Positions 26,182 through 35,447 of a stretch of DNA of 64,000 nt are shown piece by piece. Under the pieces are notes generated by a model. It was not told where the DNA came from, ran no database searches, and saw only the letters and a list, made by a program, of their open reading frames with translations. The first letter of the stretch is position 1, and every line of letters begins with the position of its first letter. Source of the DNA: Verrucomicrobiaceae bacterium. Its GTDB lineage: Bacteria; Verrucomicrobiota; Verrucomicrobiia; Verrucomicrobiales; Verrucomicrobiaceae. Location of the stretch: the NCBI GenBank assembly GCA_016795365.1, contig JAEUHN010000031.1, positions 124,001 to 188,000 of the forward strand, in the 5' to 3' direction. A program made the position numbers and the translations under genes.

Positions 26182-29100
26182 ATGGCCAAGTCTCCGCTGA
26201 TCCTCGCGATCGCGTTGATCGGTGGAGCAGGGGAGGGTGGGGCCGCGAATGTGGACTTTGTCCGCGAGGTGCGGCCGATCTTGGAGAAGCACTGCTTCGA
26301 ATGCCATGCAGAGACGAAGCAGAAGTCCGGTCTGCGCTTGGATGTGAAATCGGCAGCGCTCAAAGGCGGCGACAAGCACGCGCCGGACATCGTGCCGGGA
26401 AAGGCGGCGGGCAGTCCCTTGATCAAGTTCATCACAACCACGGATGACGATGAAGTGATGCCACCGAAGGGTGAGCGGCTGTCAGCAACGGAGATCGAAA
26501 CGCTGACGCGCTGGATCAACGAAGGTGCCATGTGGCCCGACGGCGTGGACAAGGCGAAGCTGGAGGACCGGACGGATCACTGGGCCTTTAAAGTGGTTTC
26601 GGCTTCAGCCGAAAAGATGCGACTAAAGCCGCAGTCACTTACCATCGATGGCTTCATCAATGCGAAGCTCACCGAGCTAGGCTTGCAGCGCTCACCACCT
26701 GCTGATCCGGTGACGTGGCTGCGACGCGCGACCTTCGATCTCACTGGCTTGCCGCCAACGCCGGAAGAAGTCGATGCCTTTGCGAAGCAGCCAGACTACG
26801 AGCACGCCGTTGAGCGTCTGCTTGCCTCACCACGCTACGGCGAGCGCTGGGCACAGCATTGGCTCGATGTGGTGCGGTATGCGGACACGCATGGTTTTGA
26901 AGTGAATACCGAGCGTCCGAATGCCTGGCCTTATCGCGACTACGTGATCCGCGCCTTCAACAATGACACGCCGTATGATCGCTTCATCAAAGAGCAGATC
27001 GTCGGCGACACGATGGGCATCGAGGCAGATGCGGCGACGGGATTTCTCATCACGGCCTCGGTCTTGCTGCCAGGACAGATCGGCAAGGATGCGCCGTCCA
27101 TGCGGCTCGCCCGACAGGACTCGCTGGATGAGATGGTGGTGAACATCGGGCAGACCTTTCTCGGTCTGAGCATCGGGTGCGCGCGCTGCCACGATCATAA
27201 GTTCGATCCCATCACGCAGCGCGACTACTACGCGATGCAGGCCTTCGTCGCGGGTGTGGAGTATGAAGACCGCCCGCTGCGCAATGAGAAAGGCCACACG
27301 ATGGCAAAGGAGATCGCGGAATGGAAAACCAAGATCGGCGCGCTGGAGCAACGGCTCGCGACCTTCGTGCCGATGGCTCACCCAGGATTCAAACCGCGCG
27401 AGACAAGCCCGAAGGAGAATGTGGAAACCTTTGCGCCCGTGGAAGCGAAGTTCGTGCGCTTTACCATCCACGATGCGAATCTGCATCCGAGGCTCGGTTT
27501 GATCGAGCCGTGCATTGATGAGTTCGAGATCTATGCAGGCGATGAAAACCTGGCACCCACCTCCAAGGTGATGGCATCTGGATCGCGCGGTGATCACAAG
27601 CTGTCGAATGTGATCGATGGCAAGTATGGCGATCCGCGCGGCTGGATCTCCGACACGAAAGGACGCGGCTGGCTGGAGTTTGAACTGCCACGGACGGCGA
27701 AGATTAATCGCATCGTCTGGGGGCGAGATCGCTCTGAGAAATACAAGGACCGGCTGGCCACGGCCTACACCCTGCAAGCCGGACCCGACCGGAGCCGGAT
27801 GCAGCTTTTGTCCTCAGTGCCAGCGCGTCGGCCCACGGTAAACTGGAAACTCACCACGGATCGCTTTGCACCCGTAAAGACGAAGCGACTGCGCTTCACC
27901 ACGCTCGCTACCAATGGTCTGGAGCCTTGCCTTGATGAACTGGAAGTCTTCGACACCCAGGGCCGCAATGTCGCCCGTGAAGCCAAGGTGACGACCTCGG
28001 GCAACACCCTGGTGCCTGACCGCCATGATCCGAGTTATCTCAACGACGGCCACTATGGCAATGAACGAAGCTGGCTGGGCAATGAGAGCGGCAAGGGTTG
28101 GGTGGAACTGGCGTTCGACACCGAGCAGGAAATCACGCGCGTGCTGTGGAGCCGTGATCGCGAGGGCAAGCTGGAGGATCGCATGACCACGGAGTATCGC
28201 ATCGAAGTCGAACAAGGCTCTGCGTGGCAACTCGTGGCCGACTCCTCGGATCGCAAGCCGTTCTTCGCTGGCATGGCGATTGATCCCACCTTCACGCTTT
28301 CAGGCCTGCCGCCCGATGAAGCAAAAGACGCCACCGCGCTGATGAACGACAAGCAGAAGTTCGAAGCGCAGGTCAAGTCCGCCGAGGAAGGCCAGCTCGC
28401 TTTTGCCGGGAAGTTCCGTGCGCCAGATGAGATTCATCTGCTCAATCGCGGCGACCCTGAACAGCCCAAGGATCTCGTGACTGCAGCCGTGCCTGTGGCC
28501 TTGGGCAAGCTTTCGTTAAGCAAGGATGCCGCCGAGCAGCAACGTCGGCGCGCTCTCGCCGACTGGATTGCGAGCCCGCAGAATCCGCTCACGGCGCGTG
28601 TGATGGTGAATCGCATCTGGCAGGGCCACTTCGGTGTCGGTCTTGTGGAGACCGCGAGCGACTTCGGCCGCAGCGGGCTGAAGCCCACTCATCCCGAGCT
28701 GCTGGACTGGCTCGCCAGCGAGTTCATCCGCAGCGGCTGGAGTGTGAAGCACATGCATCGGCTGATGGTGATGAGCGACACCTATCGCCAAAGTGGTTTC
28801 GGCTTTAGTCGAACGGATGCGGCTAAAGCCGCAGCCACTTTGGATGCCGACTCGCGCTACCTCTGGTTCTTCCCCTCACGGCGGCTCGACTCCGAAGTCA
28901 TCCATGACTCGATGCTTGCCATCAGCGGCAAGCTGAACCTCACCATGTATGGCCGGGGCTTTGATCTGTTCGACAAACGCGGCGGGCTCAGCGGCTTCAA
29001 ACCGGTGGAGACGTTCACGCCCGAGAATCAACGCCGCATGATTTATGCACACAAGGTGCGTCGAGAACGCGAAGCCGTCTTCGGCGCTTTCGATTGCCCC

Positions 29101-29391
29101 GATGCAGGCCAGAGCACGGCGCGCCGCCGCGAGTCCACCACTCCGATCCAGGCGCTCAACTTGCTGAACAGCAAGTTCACGCTCGATCACGCGCAGGCTT
29201 TTGCCGAACGCGTCACCAAAGAGGTAGGCAGCGATCCAGCAAAACAGATCACACGGGCCTATCAGCTCGCGCTGAATCGCAAGCCGTCAGCCGAGGAGAT
29301 GCAGGAGGTTTTGCCTGTGGTGGGTGAAGCTGGCCTCAGTTCCCTCTGCAGAGCCTTGTTCAACTCGAACGAGTTTCTGTTCATGCCCTGA
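26182..29391 (+). CDS. Planctomycete-type cytochrome c / DUF1549 / DUF1553 protein with two discoidin-like domains
   Basis: The 1069-residue exported protein starts at ATG 26182 (MAKSPLILAIALIGGAGEGG). In order: a PSCyt1 cytochrome domain with haem motif CFECH (residues about 37-41), DUF1549 (about 150-395) with a second CARCH motif (about 333) in IGCARCHDHKFDPITQRDYY, two discoidin/F5-8-type-C-like carbohydrate-binding modules (about 415-540 and 555-690: GWISDTKGRGWLEFEL and NERSWLGNESGKGWVELAF), and DUF1553 (about 790-1060). These proteins are thought to act in glycan breakdown with DUF1501 partners; no partner gene adjoins. Two copies of a 51-bp palindromic repeat lie inside the gene (26590-26640, 28790-28840). 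Confidence 0.9.
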   Translation: MAKSPLILAIALIGGAGEGGAANVDFVREVRPILEKHCFECHAETKQKSGLRLDVKSAALKGGDKHAPDIVPGKAAGSPLIKFITTTDDDEVMPPKGERLSATEIETLTRWINEGAMWPDGVDKAKLEDRTDHWAFKVVSASAEKMRLKPQSLTIDGFINAKLTELGLQRSPPADPVTWLRRATFDLTGLPPTPEEVDAFAKQPDYEHAVERLLASPRYGERWAQHWLDVVRYADTHGFEVNTERPNAWPYRDYVIRAFNNDTPYDRFIKEQIVGDTMGIEADAATGFLITASVLLPGQIGKDAPSMRLARQDSLDEMVVNIGQTFLGLSIGCARCHDHKFDPITQRDYYAMQAFVAGVEYEDRPLRNEKGHTMAKEIAEWKTKIGALEQRLATFVPMAHPGFKPRETSPKENVETFAPVEAKFVRFTIHDANLHPRLGLIEPCIDEFEIYAGDENLAPTSKVMASGSRGDHKLSNVIDGKYGDPRGWISDTKGRGWLEFELPRTAKINRIVWGRDRSEKYKDRLATAYTLQAGPDRSRMQLLSSVPARRPTVNWKLTTDRFAPVKTKRLRFTTLATNGLEPCLDELEVFDTQGRNVAREAKVTTSGNTLVPDRHDPSYLNDGHYGNERSWLGNESGKGWVELAFDTEQEITRVLWSRDREGKLEDRMTTEYRIEVEQGSAWQLVADSSDRKPFFAGMAIDPTFTLSGLPPDEAKDATALMNDKQKFEAQVKSAEEGQLAFAGKFRAPDEIHLLNRGDPEQPKDLVTAAVPVALGKLSLSKDAAEQQRRRALADWIASPQNPLTARVMVNRIWQGHFGVGLVETASDFGRSGLKPTHPELLDWLASEFIRSGWSVKHMHRLMVMSDTYRQSGFGFSRTDAAKAAATLDADSRYLWFFPSRRLDSEVIHDSMLAISGKLNLTMYGRGFDLFDKRGGLSGFKPVETFTPENQRRMIYAHKVRREREAVFGAFDCPDAGQSTARRRESTTPIQALNLLNSKFTLDHAQAFAERVTKEVGSDPAKQITRAYQLALNRKPSAEEMQEVLPVVGEAGLSSLCRALFNSNEFLFMP
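26590..26640. repeat. Palindromic repeat, copy A, inside the DUF1553 gene
   Basis: A 51-bp imperfect palindrome beginning AAAGTGGTTTCGGCTTCAG and ending with GCCGCAGTCACTT. Its 45/51 match to copy B and its dyad symmetry show one element. It is read in frame 0 as part of a linker between the cytochrome and DUF1549 domains. Confidence 0.75.
28790..28840. repeat. Palindromic repeat, copy B, inside the DUF1553 gene
   Basis: A 51-bp palindrome starting AAAGTGGTTTCGGCTTTAG and ending with GCCGCAGCCACTT, six differences from copy A. It is read one nucleotide out of register relative to copy A, giving the unrelated peptide QSGFGFSRTDAAKAAATL within the DUF1553 domain. Confidence 0.75.
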
Positions 29392-29450
29392 GATAGCTTT
29401 GACGCGGTGCTAGTAAGGCGTTCCGCCAACCGGGTGCATTGTCGCCTTGT

Positions 29451-29474
29451 CAGAGCGGCAGGAATCCGTCTCTG
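29451..29474. repeat. Hairpin after the DUF1553 gene
   Basis: CAGAGCGG (29451-29458) pairs with CCG-T-CTCTG (29466-29474; one bulge). No U-tract follows. The first arm is the same as at 35449-35456. Confidence 0.35.
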
Positions 29475-29571
29475 GTGGTGAGTTGATTGCGACTGGGCTG
29501 TGATTTGGTGGGCACCCGCGAGCTATGAAAATCCGATGCATAGATGAAGCCCGTTGTGCTATCGACGAACC

Positions 29572-30297
29572 GTGTTTTCCAACCCCGAGTTCCAACCCCT
29601 GTTCCCCGTCACCGCGTGGACGTTGGTGCGACGTGTGCAGACGGGCGAGGCGGTGCCGAGTGCGCAGGCGGCGCTGGAATCGCTGTGTGCGACGTATTGG
29701 GAGCCGGTGCGGCGCTACCTGAAGGCGCTGGGCTGTCGCGAGGATGAGACGGCGGACGTGACGCAGGAATTCTTCGCGTCCTTCCTGCGCAATGGTGGAT
29801 TCGAACGCGCGAATCCGGAGCTGTCGAAACTGCGGACGTTCATCAAGCTGGCGGCGCACAACTTCTTGCTCAATCACTGGCGCAATCGCATGTCGCAGCG
29901 GCGCGGCGGTGGTGCATCGCCGGAGAACCTCGACGAAGTGCCTGAGATCGCGGAGGCGGAGCGATCACTCGCGGAGCAGGCGTATGATCGCGAGTGGGCG
30001 CAGGCCGTGCTGGATCGCGCTCTGAAGAGTGTGCAGGAGGGGTATGCGAAGCGTGGCCGCGCGGAGGCGTTTGAGGCGATCAAAGCCGGTCTGCTGCGGC
30101 CGGGCGGATTGTCCAACACCAGCGAAGTCGCAGTCCAACTGGGTGTGCCGGAAGCGCAGGTGCGCGTGGCGGTGCATCGGGCGCGACAGCGTCTGGCGGA
30201 CGCGCTACGCGACGAAGTGCTGGCCACGGTGGAGTCGCCTGCGGAGGTGGAGGCGGAGGTGCGCTACCTGATTGGCGTGATCGCGCACACGCAGTGA
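29572..30297 (+). CDS. ECF-type RNA polymerase sigma factor (cassette 1)
   Basis: The 241-residue protein starts at GTG 29572 (MFSNPEFQPLFPVTAWTLV), matching the start of the paralogue at 50595. Region 2 covers about 15-110 (LESLCATYWEPVRRYLKALG, ADVTQEFFASFLRNGGFERA, KLRTFIKLAAHNFLLNHWRN) and region 4 about 150-215 (TSEVAVQLGVPEAQVRVAVHRARQRLADAL). The long linker with an Arg/Gly-rich stretch (QRRGGGASPENLDEVPE) is typical of sigma factors encoded beside Ser/Thr kinases in Planctomycetes and Verrucomicrobia. The kinase gene starts 33 bp later. No anti-sigma factor gene is present, so kinase activity probably replaces it. Confidence 0.88.
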   Translation: MFSNPEFQPLFPVTAWTLVRRVQTGEAVPSAQAALESLCATYWEPVRRYLKALGCREDETADVTQEFFASFLRNGGFERANPELSKLRTFIKLAAHNFLLNHWRNRMSQRRGGGASPENLDEVPEIAEAERSLAEQAYDREWAQAVLDRALKSVQEGYAKRGRAEAFEAIKAGLLRPGGLSNTSEVAVQLGVPEAQVRVAVHRARQRLADALRDEVLATVESPAEVEAEVRYLIGVIAHTQ

Positions 30298-30330
30298 AAC
30301 ATCTGTCGCGAGTTCGGGAACCAAGTGACG

Positions 30331-32292
30331 ATGAGCACCACGCGATGCACTGAATGCCAGACCGAACTGCCAGCCGATGGCTATGTAGGTCTGTGCCCGC
30401 GCTGTGTGGCAGGGACGATGGACGGACTCTGGGAGGTCTTGCAATCTGGCCCCGGCTCAGCCGACGCGACTCACAGCGAGCGGCCCACGGTGCCGGGCTG
30501 GCAGGTGCTGGAACCGCTGGGCGCAGGCGGGCAGGGCATTGTCTGGCATGCGGTGCGGCTGGAAGATGATGTGCAGGGCGCGGTCAAAGTCTTCCGTCCT
30601 GATCGCCTCGGTGGCGATGAGAACGTGCTGCGCCGCGATGCGGAGGTGAACGCGCTGCGGGCGCTCGACCATCCGAACATCGTGCGCGTGCTTGATGCGG
30701 GGCAGACGACGGACGGCGCGTTCTACGTGATCACCGAGTTCGTCGAAGGCTGTGACTTGCAGCACCTCATGCAAGCTGGAGCACTCGGTGTGGAGCGGGC
30801 CTTGAGCATCATGAAGCAGATCGCGCAGGCTTTGATGCACGCGCATGAACGGGGCGTGGTGCATCGGGATCTGAAGCCGGCGAATGTGCTCGTGGCCCGT
30901 GGTGATGTGGTGAAGCTGGCGGACTTCTCTCTGGCGCAGCGAAGGGGCTCCAAGGCGCTGCTCTCGATGACACGCGCGGGCACCACCTTCGGCACGCCCT
31001 ACTACCTGGCACCCGAGGTAATGCGCGGGCAGGGCGCCACAGCGGCCTCCGACTTGTATGCGCTGGGGGTGATGCTTTACGAGCTGCTCACCGGAGCGCC
31101 GCCAGCAGGAAAGTTTAGCAGCGCCTCCGAGAAATGTGATCTGCCGCGCGAGGTGGATGGATTGATCGAGTCGCTCCTGGCGGAAGATCCCGCGCGGCGT
31201 CCTGCCTCGGCACATGCGGTGCTGACAGCGCTGGATCACATCACTGCCTTGCGCGCAGGGGCACTGGCCGCACGATTGCGACGTCATCGCTGGACGCTGG
31301 TGGCAACGAGCATCGGCTGCGCGGTGCTCGCGGGTGTGATCGGCTACTTGATACCCCGACCTGTGCCGCCACCACCACCGCTGCCGCGCGTGAACGCGAA
31401 AGGCTTTGCCAATCCCGCCGTCGCCACACGCGAGGCACCCTGGCGGAACAGCCTGGAGATGCGTTTCATTCCGGTGCGCGGTCTGGAGCGGTTGCTGGTC
31501 TGCCAGCATGAGACGCGGATGAGCGATTACCTCTACTCGCTCGCCATGGGTGAAGGTGTCGAAGGTGCCGCGTGGGCAGAGGCCTATGGCAATCCCGATG
31601 TCACGCGCAGTGCTTTGCAGGACCTGCGTCCGTCTGGCTGGACCATGCAGCCAGGCAGTCGTTCGAGTGTGCCCGCGGGTCTGCTCGCGCTTGGCTTGCG
31701 CGAAGACGCAGCCGCAAGCGGTATCAGCTTCCACATGGCGCGGCGGTTCTGTGCGTGGCTTTCGTGGCGTGAGCAGCGCGAGGGCCGGCTGGCGCCGAAT
31801 CACTACTACCGCCTGCCCACGGATGAAGAATGGAGCGTCGCCTCCGGGATGCCTGCTGAGACGGAACCGACACCCGAGAAGCGCAACAAGGCGCTCCAAG
31901 GCACCGTGCATCCCTGGGGCAACGCCTGGCCGCCGCCCGCGAACTTTGCCAACTACGCAGGCACGGAGGCGCGTGATGCGAACTGGCCTGCGGCCTGGCT
32001 TTCGCTGCCGGAGCAGAACGACGCCTGGTCACGCTCCGCACCGGTGATGCAGTTCCCACCCACCAGCACCGGGCTCTACGATGTGTGGGGCAACGTGTGG
32101 GAGTGGTGCGACTCCGCACCGAACGTTCATTCTGTGGAGATGACCTTGCGAGGCGGCGCATGGGTGGAAGGCGGCTACAAGGCGCTGATGCGAATGGACT
32201 TCCGACGCTTTGAGCGACCCACGGTGCGGGAGAGCTGCATGGGCTTTCGTTGCGTGCTGGTGGTGCCGGAACTGCCGTCTGAAAAAAAGTGA
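30331..32292 (+). CDS. Ser/Thr protein kinase fused to an FGE-sulfatase-like sensor domain
   Basis: The 653-residue protein has an N-terminal zinc ribbon (CTECQTEL and CPRC, residues about 6-26), a kinase domain (about 50-305) with P-loop LGAGGQGIVW, VHRDLKPANVLV, APE in YLAPEVM and SDLYALGVMLYELLTG, one membrane helix (about 322-343) followed by a Pro-rich stalk, and a formylglycine-generating-enzyme/SUMF1-like domain (about 375-650: YRLPTDEEWSVASGMP, YDVWGNVWEWCDSA, LRGGAWVEG, CMGFRCVLVV). The DFG loop reads DFS. The FGE-like domain is probably a ligand-binding sensor. Start ATG 30331; an in-frame GTG lies 6 bp upstream. It lies between the sigma factor and the FG-GAP protein. Confidence 0.9.
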   Translation: MSTTRCTECQTELPADGYVGLCPRCVAGTMDGLWEVLQSGPGSADATHSERPTVPGWQVLEPLGAGGQGIVWHAVRLEDDVQGAVKVFRPDRLGGDENVLRRDAEVNALRALDHPNIVRVLDAGQTTDGAFYVITEFVEGCDLQHLMQAGALGVERALSIMKQIAQALMHAHERGVVHRDLKPANVLVARGDVVKLADFSLAQRRGSKALLSMTRAGTTFGTPYYLAPEVMRGQGATAASDLYALGVMLYELLTGAPPAGKFSSASEKCDLPREVDGLIESLLAEDPARRPASAHAVLTALDHITALRAGALAARLRRHRWTLVATSIGCAVLAGVIGYLIPRPVPPPPPLPRVNAKGFANPAVATREAPWRNSLEMRFIPVRGLERLLVCQHETRMSDYLYSLAMGEGVEGAAWAEAYGNPDVTRSALQDLRPSGWTMQPGSRSSVPAGLLALGLREDAAASGISFHMARRFCAWLSWREQREGRLAPNHYYRLPTDEEWSVASGMPAETEPTPEKRNKALQGTVHPWGNAWPPPANFANYAGTEARDANWPAAWLSLPEQNDAWSRSAPVMQFPPTSTGLYDVWGNVWEWCDSAPNVHSVEMTLRGGAWVEGGYKALMRMDFRRFERPTVRESCMGFRCVLVVPELPSEKK

Positions 32293-32336
32293 TTCGCCGC
32301 TGAAACATGTCCCCGCCAATCGGGAACACGCGGGGG

Positions 32337-35300
32337 ATGAAAGCCCTCTTTTGTTTCTTGTTCCTCAGCCTGGGTTCCCTGGCTTCTGCCGCACTCCCGG
32401 AGGCTTTGTATCACAAGATCCCGAACCCGCGAATGCCGAACCAGGACCTCGACTACTTCGGGTCGGCGATGGCCAGTTACGGAACCAACATCGTCGTCGG
32501 TTCGCCGCGAGCGGAGTCAGATGGCGGAGCAGGCGAAGGCGGCACCGTTTGGGTGGTGAACGCTTACTCGACTTCGACCGTGCAGATCGTGGACAATCCC
32601 TTCGTCGGCGGCGGTGGACGCTTCGGTCACTCCGTGGCGATCCATGAGACGACCGCTGTCGCAGGCGCACCTGAGAATGGGGTCAACGGCAACGGCAATT
32701 CAGGGGCGGCCTACTTCTGGACTGTCAGTGCGTCTGCCGCAGAGCCAACGGCCTTGGTCAATCCAAACCCCGAGGGATTCGAGAACTTCGGTCAGGCCGT
32801 CGCTATCACGGGCACTCATATCGCGGTCTCCGCGCGTGGCATTAACACCGCCGTCGCAGGCACTGGCACAGTCCACCTTTATGATCGCACGGGCGGATCA
32901 CCGACAGCCGTCGCTTACAGCATTCCGAACCCCACACCAGCCTCCGGCGGCTTCTTCGGCGAGACGCTGGTGCTGAGCGGCACGCGGCTCATTGTGGGGA
33001 ACCCCGGTGCACTGGGAGGGCGCGGCCTGGTGTATGTCTATGATCTCGCCAGCGGACCACCCAGCGCTCCGCTGCTCACGATCACCAATCCGCAAGGCAC
33101 GAACGAGAATGAGTTGTTCGGCTGCGCCTTGTCGCTGGAGAATCAAACGCTCGCCGTGGGTGCCCGCGAAGGCCTCGGGGCGAATGGTCGGGCCTACGTC
33201 TTCGACCTTGCCAGCGGCACTCCAGCAGTCCCGACTATCTCATTGGCCAATCCTGCGCCCTTCATCTGGGAGGCCTATGGATCTTCCGTCGCGGTGCGCA
33301 ACAACCGCCTGCTAGTCGGCTGCCCGGCCGACATTCAGAACGGCAACTTCATCGGCACCGCGTATGAATACGACCTTGCCTCCGCTACACCAGATGCCGT
33401 GGTCTTCACGATCAACAGCCCCAGCAGCACAGGTGTGCAGGGGGGCGAGTCCTTCGGTGCAGCCGTGTGCTGGGGAGGTCTGTCGAATGAGTTCCGCGTC
33501 ATCGGCGCTCCAGGAAATGACAAGCTTCAGCCCGATGCGGGGGACATCTATGTCCTTCGTTTGCTCAACAACGCGCTGATTAAAAGCACAACTTCTGATG
33601 CCCATCGCAAGCGAACCTATCCCGATAGCAACTACGGCGAGGCGGTCTGCTTGATGGGCAGCTCGATGTTTGTCGCGGATAAATCGGCACGGATCGGTGG
33701 CAAGGTCGGGGCAGGTTGCGTTTATCAATATGACCTCGCCTCAGCTTCGCCCACCGTGCCTCTCCGGCGTTTCGACAATCCCGATCCGGGGGTCAACGAT
33801 AACTTCGGCGTTACGATGGTCACCAGTGGCACACGCCTAGTGATCGCTGCCTCACACGATAAGGCCGGGACCGTGGACAAGGTGGGCACTGTCTATGTTT
33901 ACGATCTGTCGGGGCCGCACCCGGCTCTGGTGTTGACCATCCCCAACCCAATCGTTACAAGCCAGTCCTACTTCGGCAGCGCACTGGCGATGGATGGTGA
34001 CAGGCTCGTGATCAATTCAAACAGCCGGACGCGAGTCTATGATTTGTCTTCCGCGACGCCAGGCGTGGCCGTGACTGAACTTGGTGGCGCCACGTCTAGT
34101 CCGCGCGCTATCTGCATCAATGGCACGAGGGTGGTCATCGGCTCGCACTTCAGCGATGTGCACGGGCAGGACGCGGGCTCGGTTGCAGTCTATGATTTGC
34201 TCTCACCTACCCCACAGACACCCGTGCTGACTCTGAGTCCGCCAGCCCCGATCACACAAGGCTTCTTTGGTCATGTGGTGAAGCTTGAAGGTGACACGCT
34301 TGTCGTGGCTGCTGCCCGTGCAGCTGGAGCACCAATCCTGGCTGGTCACGTCTATATCTATGATCTTGCCAGTGCCACACCTGCCGTGCCGCTGTATCAG
34401 CTGACAGATCCGCTGGCAGGCTCTGCGGATGATCGTTGGTTTGGCAGAACTTTCGCACTGCATGGCAACCGCGTTCTATGTGGCACCCCTTTTCACGACG
34501 CACCAGGAGCCAACAGAGGTGAGGGCTATCTGTATGGCCTGTTGCGCAGCCCGCCCGAACAAGTCGCCGCGACCCTGCAAGCCACCGATGGTGGCCAGTT
34601 CACCAATCTGGGCATCGCCGTCGCACTCAATGATGACTGGGCAGTGATGGCATCCACAGAGACCACTTCGCCCGCCACGGGTCCAGGCACCATCCGTGTT
34701 TACAGCTTCCCCAAGCCGGAGATTGTGGTCGAGCACATCGCAGGTGTGCCGCTCGTGGATGGAGCATCGGTGGTGGATTTCGGCTACGGCGTGCAGGCGG
34801 TGCCTTCCACCTTGTCCCTCACCGTTAAAAACACCGGCATCCATCCGCTGGAGATCACAGCGGTGAACTTCGCCACCGGGAATGATACCGACTTCAGCAC
34901 CAGCATCACCGGCCTGCCGCTCAGCATTCCCGCAGGAGGCAGCTCGATTGTTCCAGTCACCTTCACGGCCGGTGTGCTAGGCGCACGCACGACGGAACTC
35001 CGCCTGCTGAACAACGATGAAGACGAAGGCCCGTTCAACATCACGCTTAACGCCTTCAGCGTCACTGAACGGCAGGCATGGCGGCAGCTGCACTTCGGCA
35101 CTATCGAGAACACAGGCAATGCCGCCAACAGTGCTGACCCCGATGGCGATGGCTTCGACAACAGCTTCGAATTCCTTACCGGGTCCATCCCCGTGGACTT
35201 CCACTCTCGTTTCCGTCTCGACATTCAGCCTGATCCCACCAACCCCGGACAAATGCGCGTGCAGATCAGCCCCACACGCAGCAGCACGAACTACCGCATC

Positions 35301-35438
35301 GAGTTCAATCCAGACCTGTCGCCCACCAACTGGCAGCCGCTCTGGGAAGGTCTCGGCACGGGAGCCTCGCAGATGCAGGTGAACGATGTTGGATCGCTCA
35401 ATGAGGTGAGACGCTTTTATCGTGCAGTGATCTGGTAA
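32337..35438 (+). CDS. Large secreted FG-GAP/beta-propeller-like repeat protein
   Basis: The 1033-residue protein starts at ATG 32337 with the signal peptide MKALFCFLFLSLGSLASAAL. It then has about 12 repeats of 50-65 residues with the pattern FG-x-x-hydrophobic-x-x-x-G-T-x-L-x-V-G and a YVYDLAS strand (residues about 25-790), close to FG-GAP/integrin-type beta-propeller repeats. A choice-of-anchor-D-like Ig domain follows (about 815-900, PSTLSLTVKNTGIHPLEITA) and a C-terminal DPDGDGFDNSFEFLTG / FYRAVIW module shared with the 1947-residue protein at 35485-41328. It starts 44 bp after the kinase gene and may be its output or partner. Ligand unknown. Confidence 0.8.
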   Translation: MKALFCFLFLSLGSLASAALPEALYHKIPNPRMPNQDLDYFGSAMASYGTNIVVGSPRAESDGGAGEGGTVWVVNAYSTSTVQIVDNPFVGGGGRFGHSVAIHETTAVAGAPENGVNGNGNSGAAYFWTVSASAAEPTALVNPNPEGFENFGQAVAITGTHIAVSARGINTAVAGTGTVHLYDRTGGSPTAVAYSIPNPTPASGGFFGETLVLSGTRLIVGNPGALGGRGLVYVYDLASGPPSAPLLTITNPQGTNENELFGCALSLENQTLAVGAREGLGANGRAYVFDLASGTPAVPTISLANPAPFIWEAYGSSVAVRNNRLLVGCPADIQNGNFIGTAYEYDLASATPDAVVFTINSPSSTGVQGGESFGAAVCWGGLSNEFRVIGAPGNDKLQPDAGDIYVLRLLNNALIKSTTSDAHRKRTYPDSNYGEAVCLMGSSMFVADKSARIGGKVGAGCVYQYDLASASPTVPLRRFDNPDPGVNDNFGVTMVTSGTRLVIAASHDKAGTVDKVGTVYVYDLSGPHPALVLTIPNPIVTSQSYFGSALAMDGDRLVINSNSRTRVYDLSSATPGVAVTELGGATSSPRAICINGTRVVIGSHFSDVHGQDAGSVAVYDLLSPTPQTPVLTLSPPAPITQGFFGHVVKLEGDTLVVAAARAAGAPILAGHVYIYDLASATPAVPLYQLTDPLAGSADDRWFGRTFALHGNRVLCGTPFHDAPGANRGEGYLYGLLRSPPEQVAATLQATDGGQFTNLGIAVALNDDWAVMASTETTSPATGPGTIRVYSFPKPEIVVEHIAGVPLVDGASVVDFGYGVQAVPSTLSLTVKNTGIHPLEITAVNFATGNDTDFSTSITGLPLSIPAGGSSIVPVTFTAGVLGARTTELRLLNNDEDEGPFNITLNAFSVTERQAWRQLHFGTIENTGNAANSADPDGDGFDNSFEFLTGSIPVDFHSRFRLDIQPDPTNPGQMRVQISPTRSSTNYRIEFNPDLSPTNWQPLWEGLGTGASQMQVNDVGSLNEVRRFYRAVIW

Positions 35439-35447
35439 TGACCTGCG

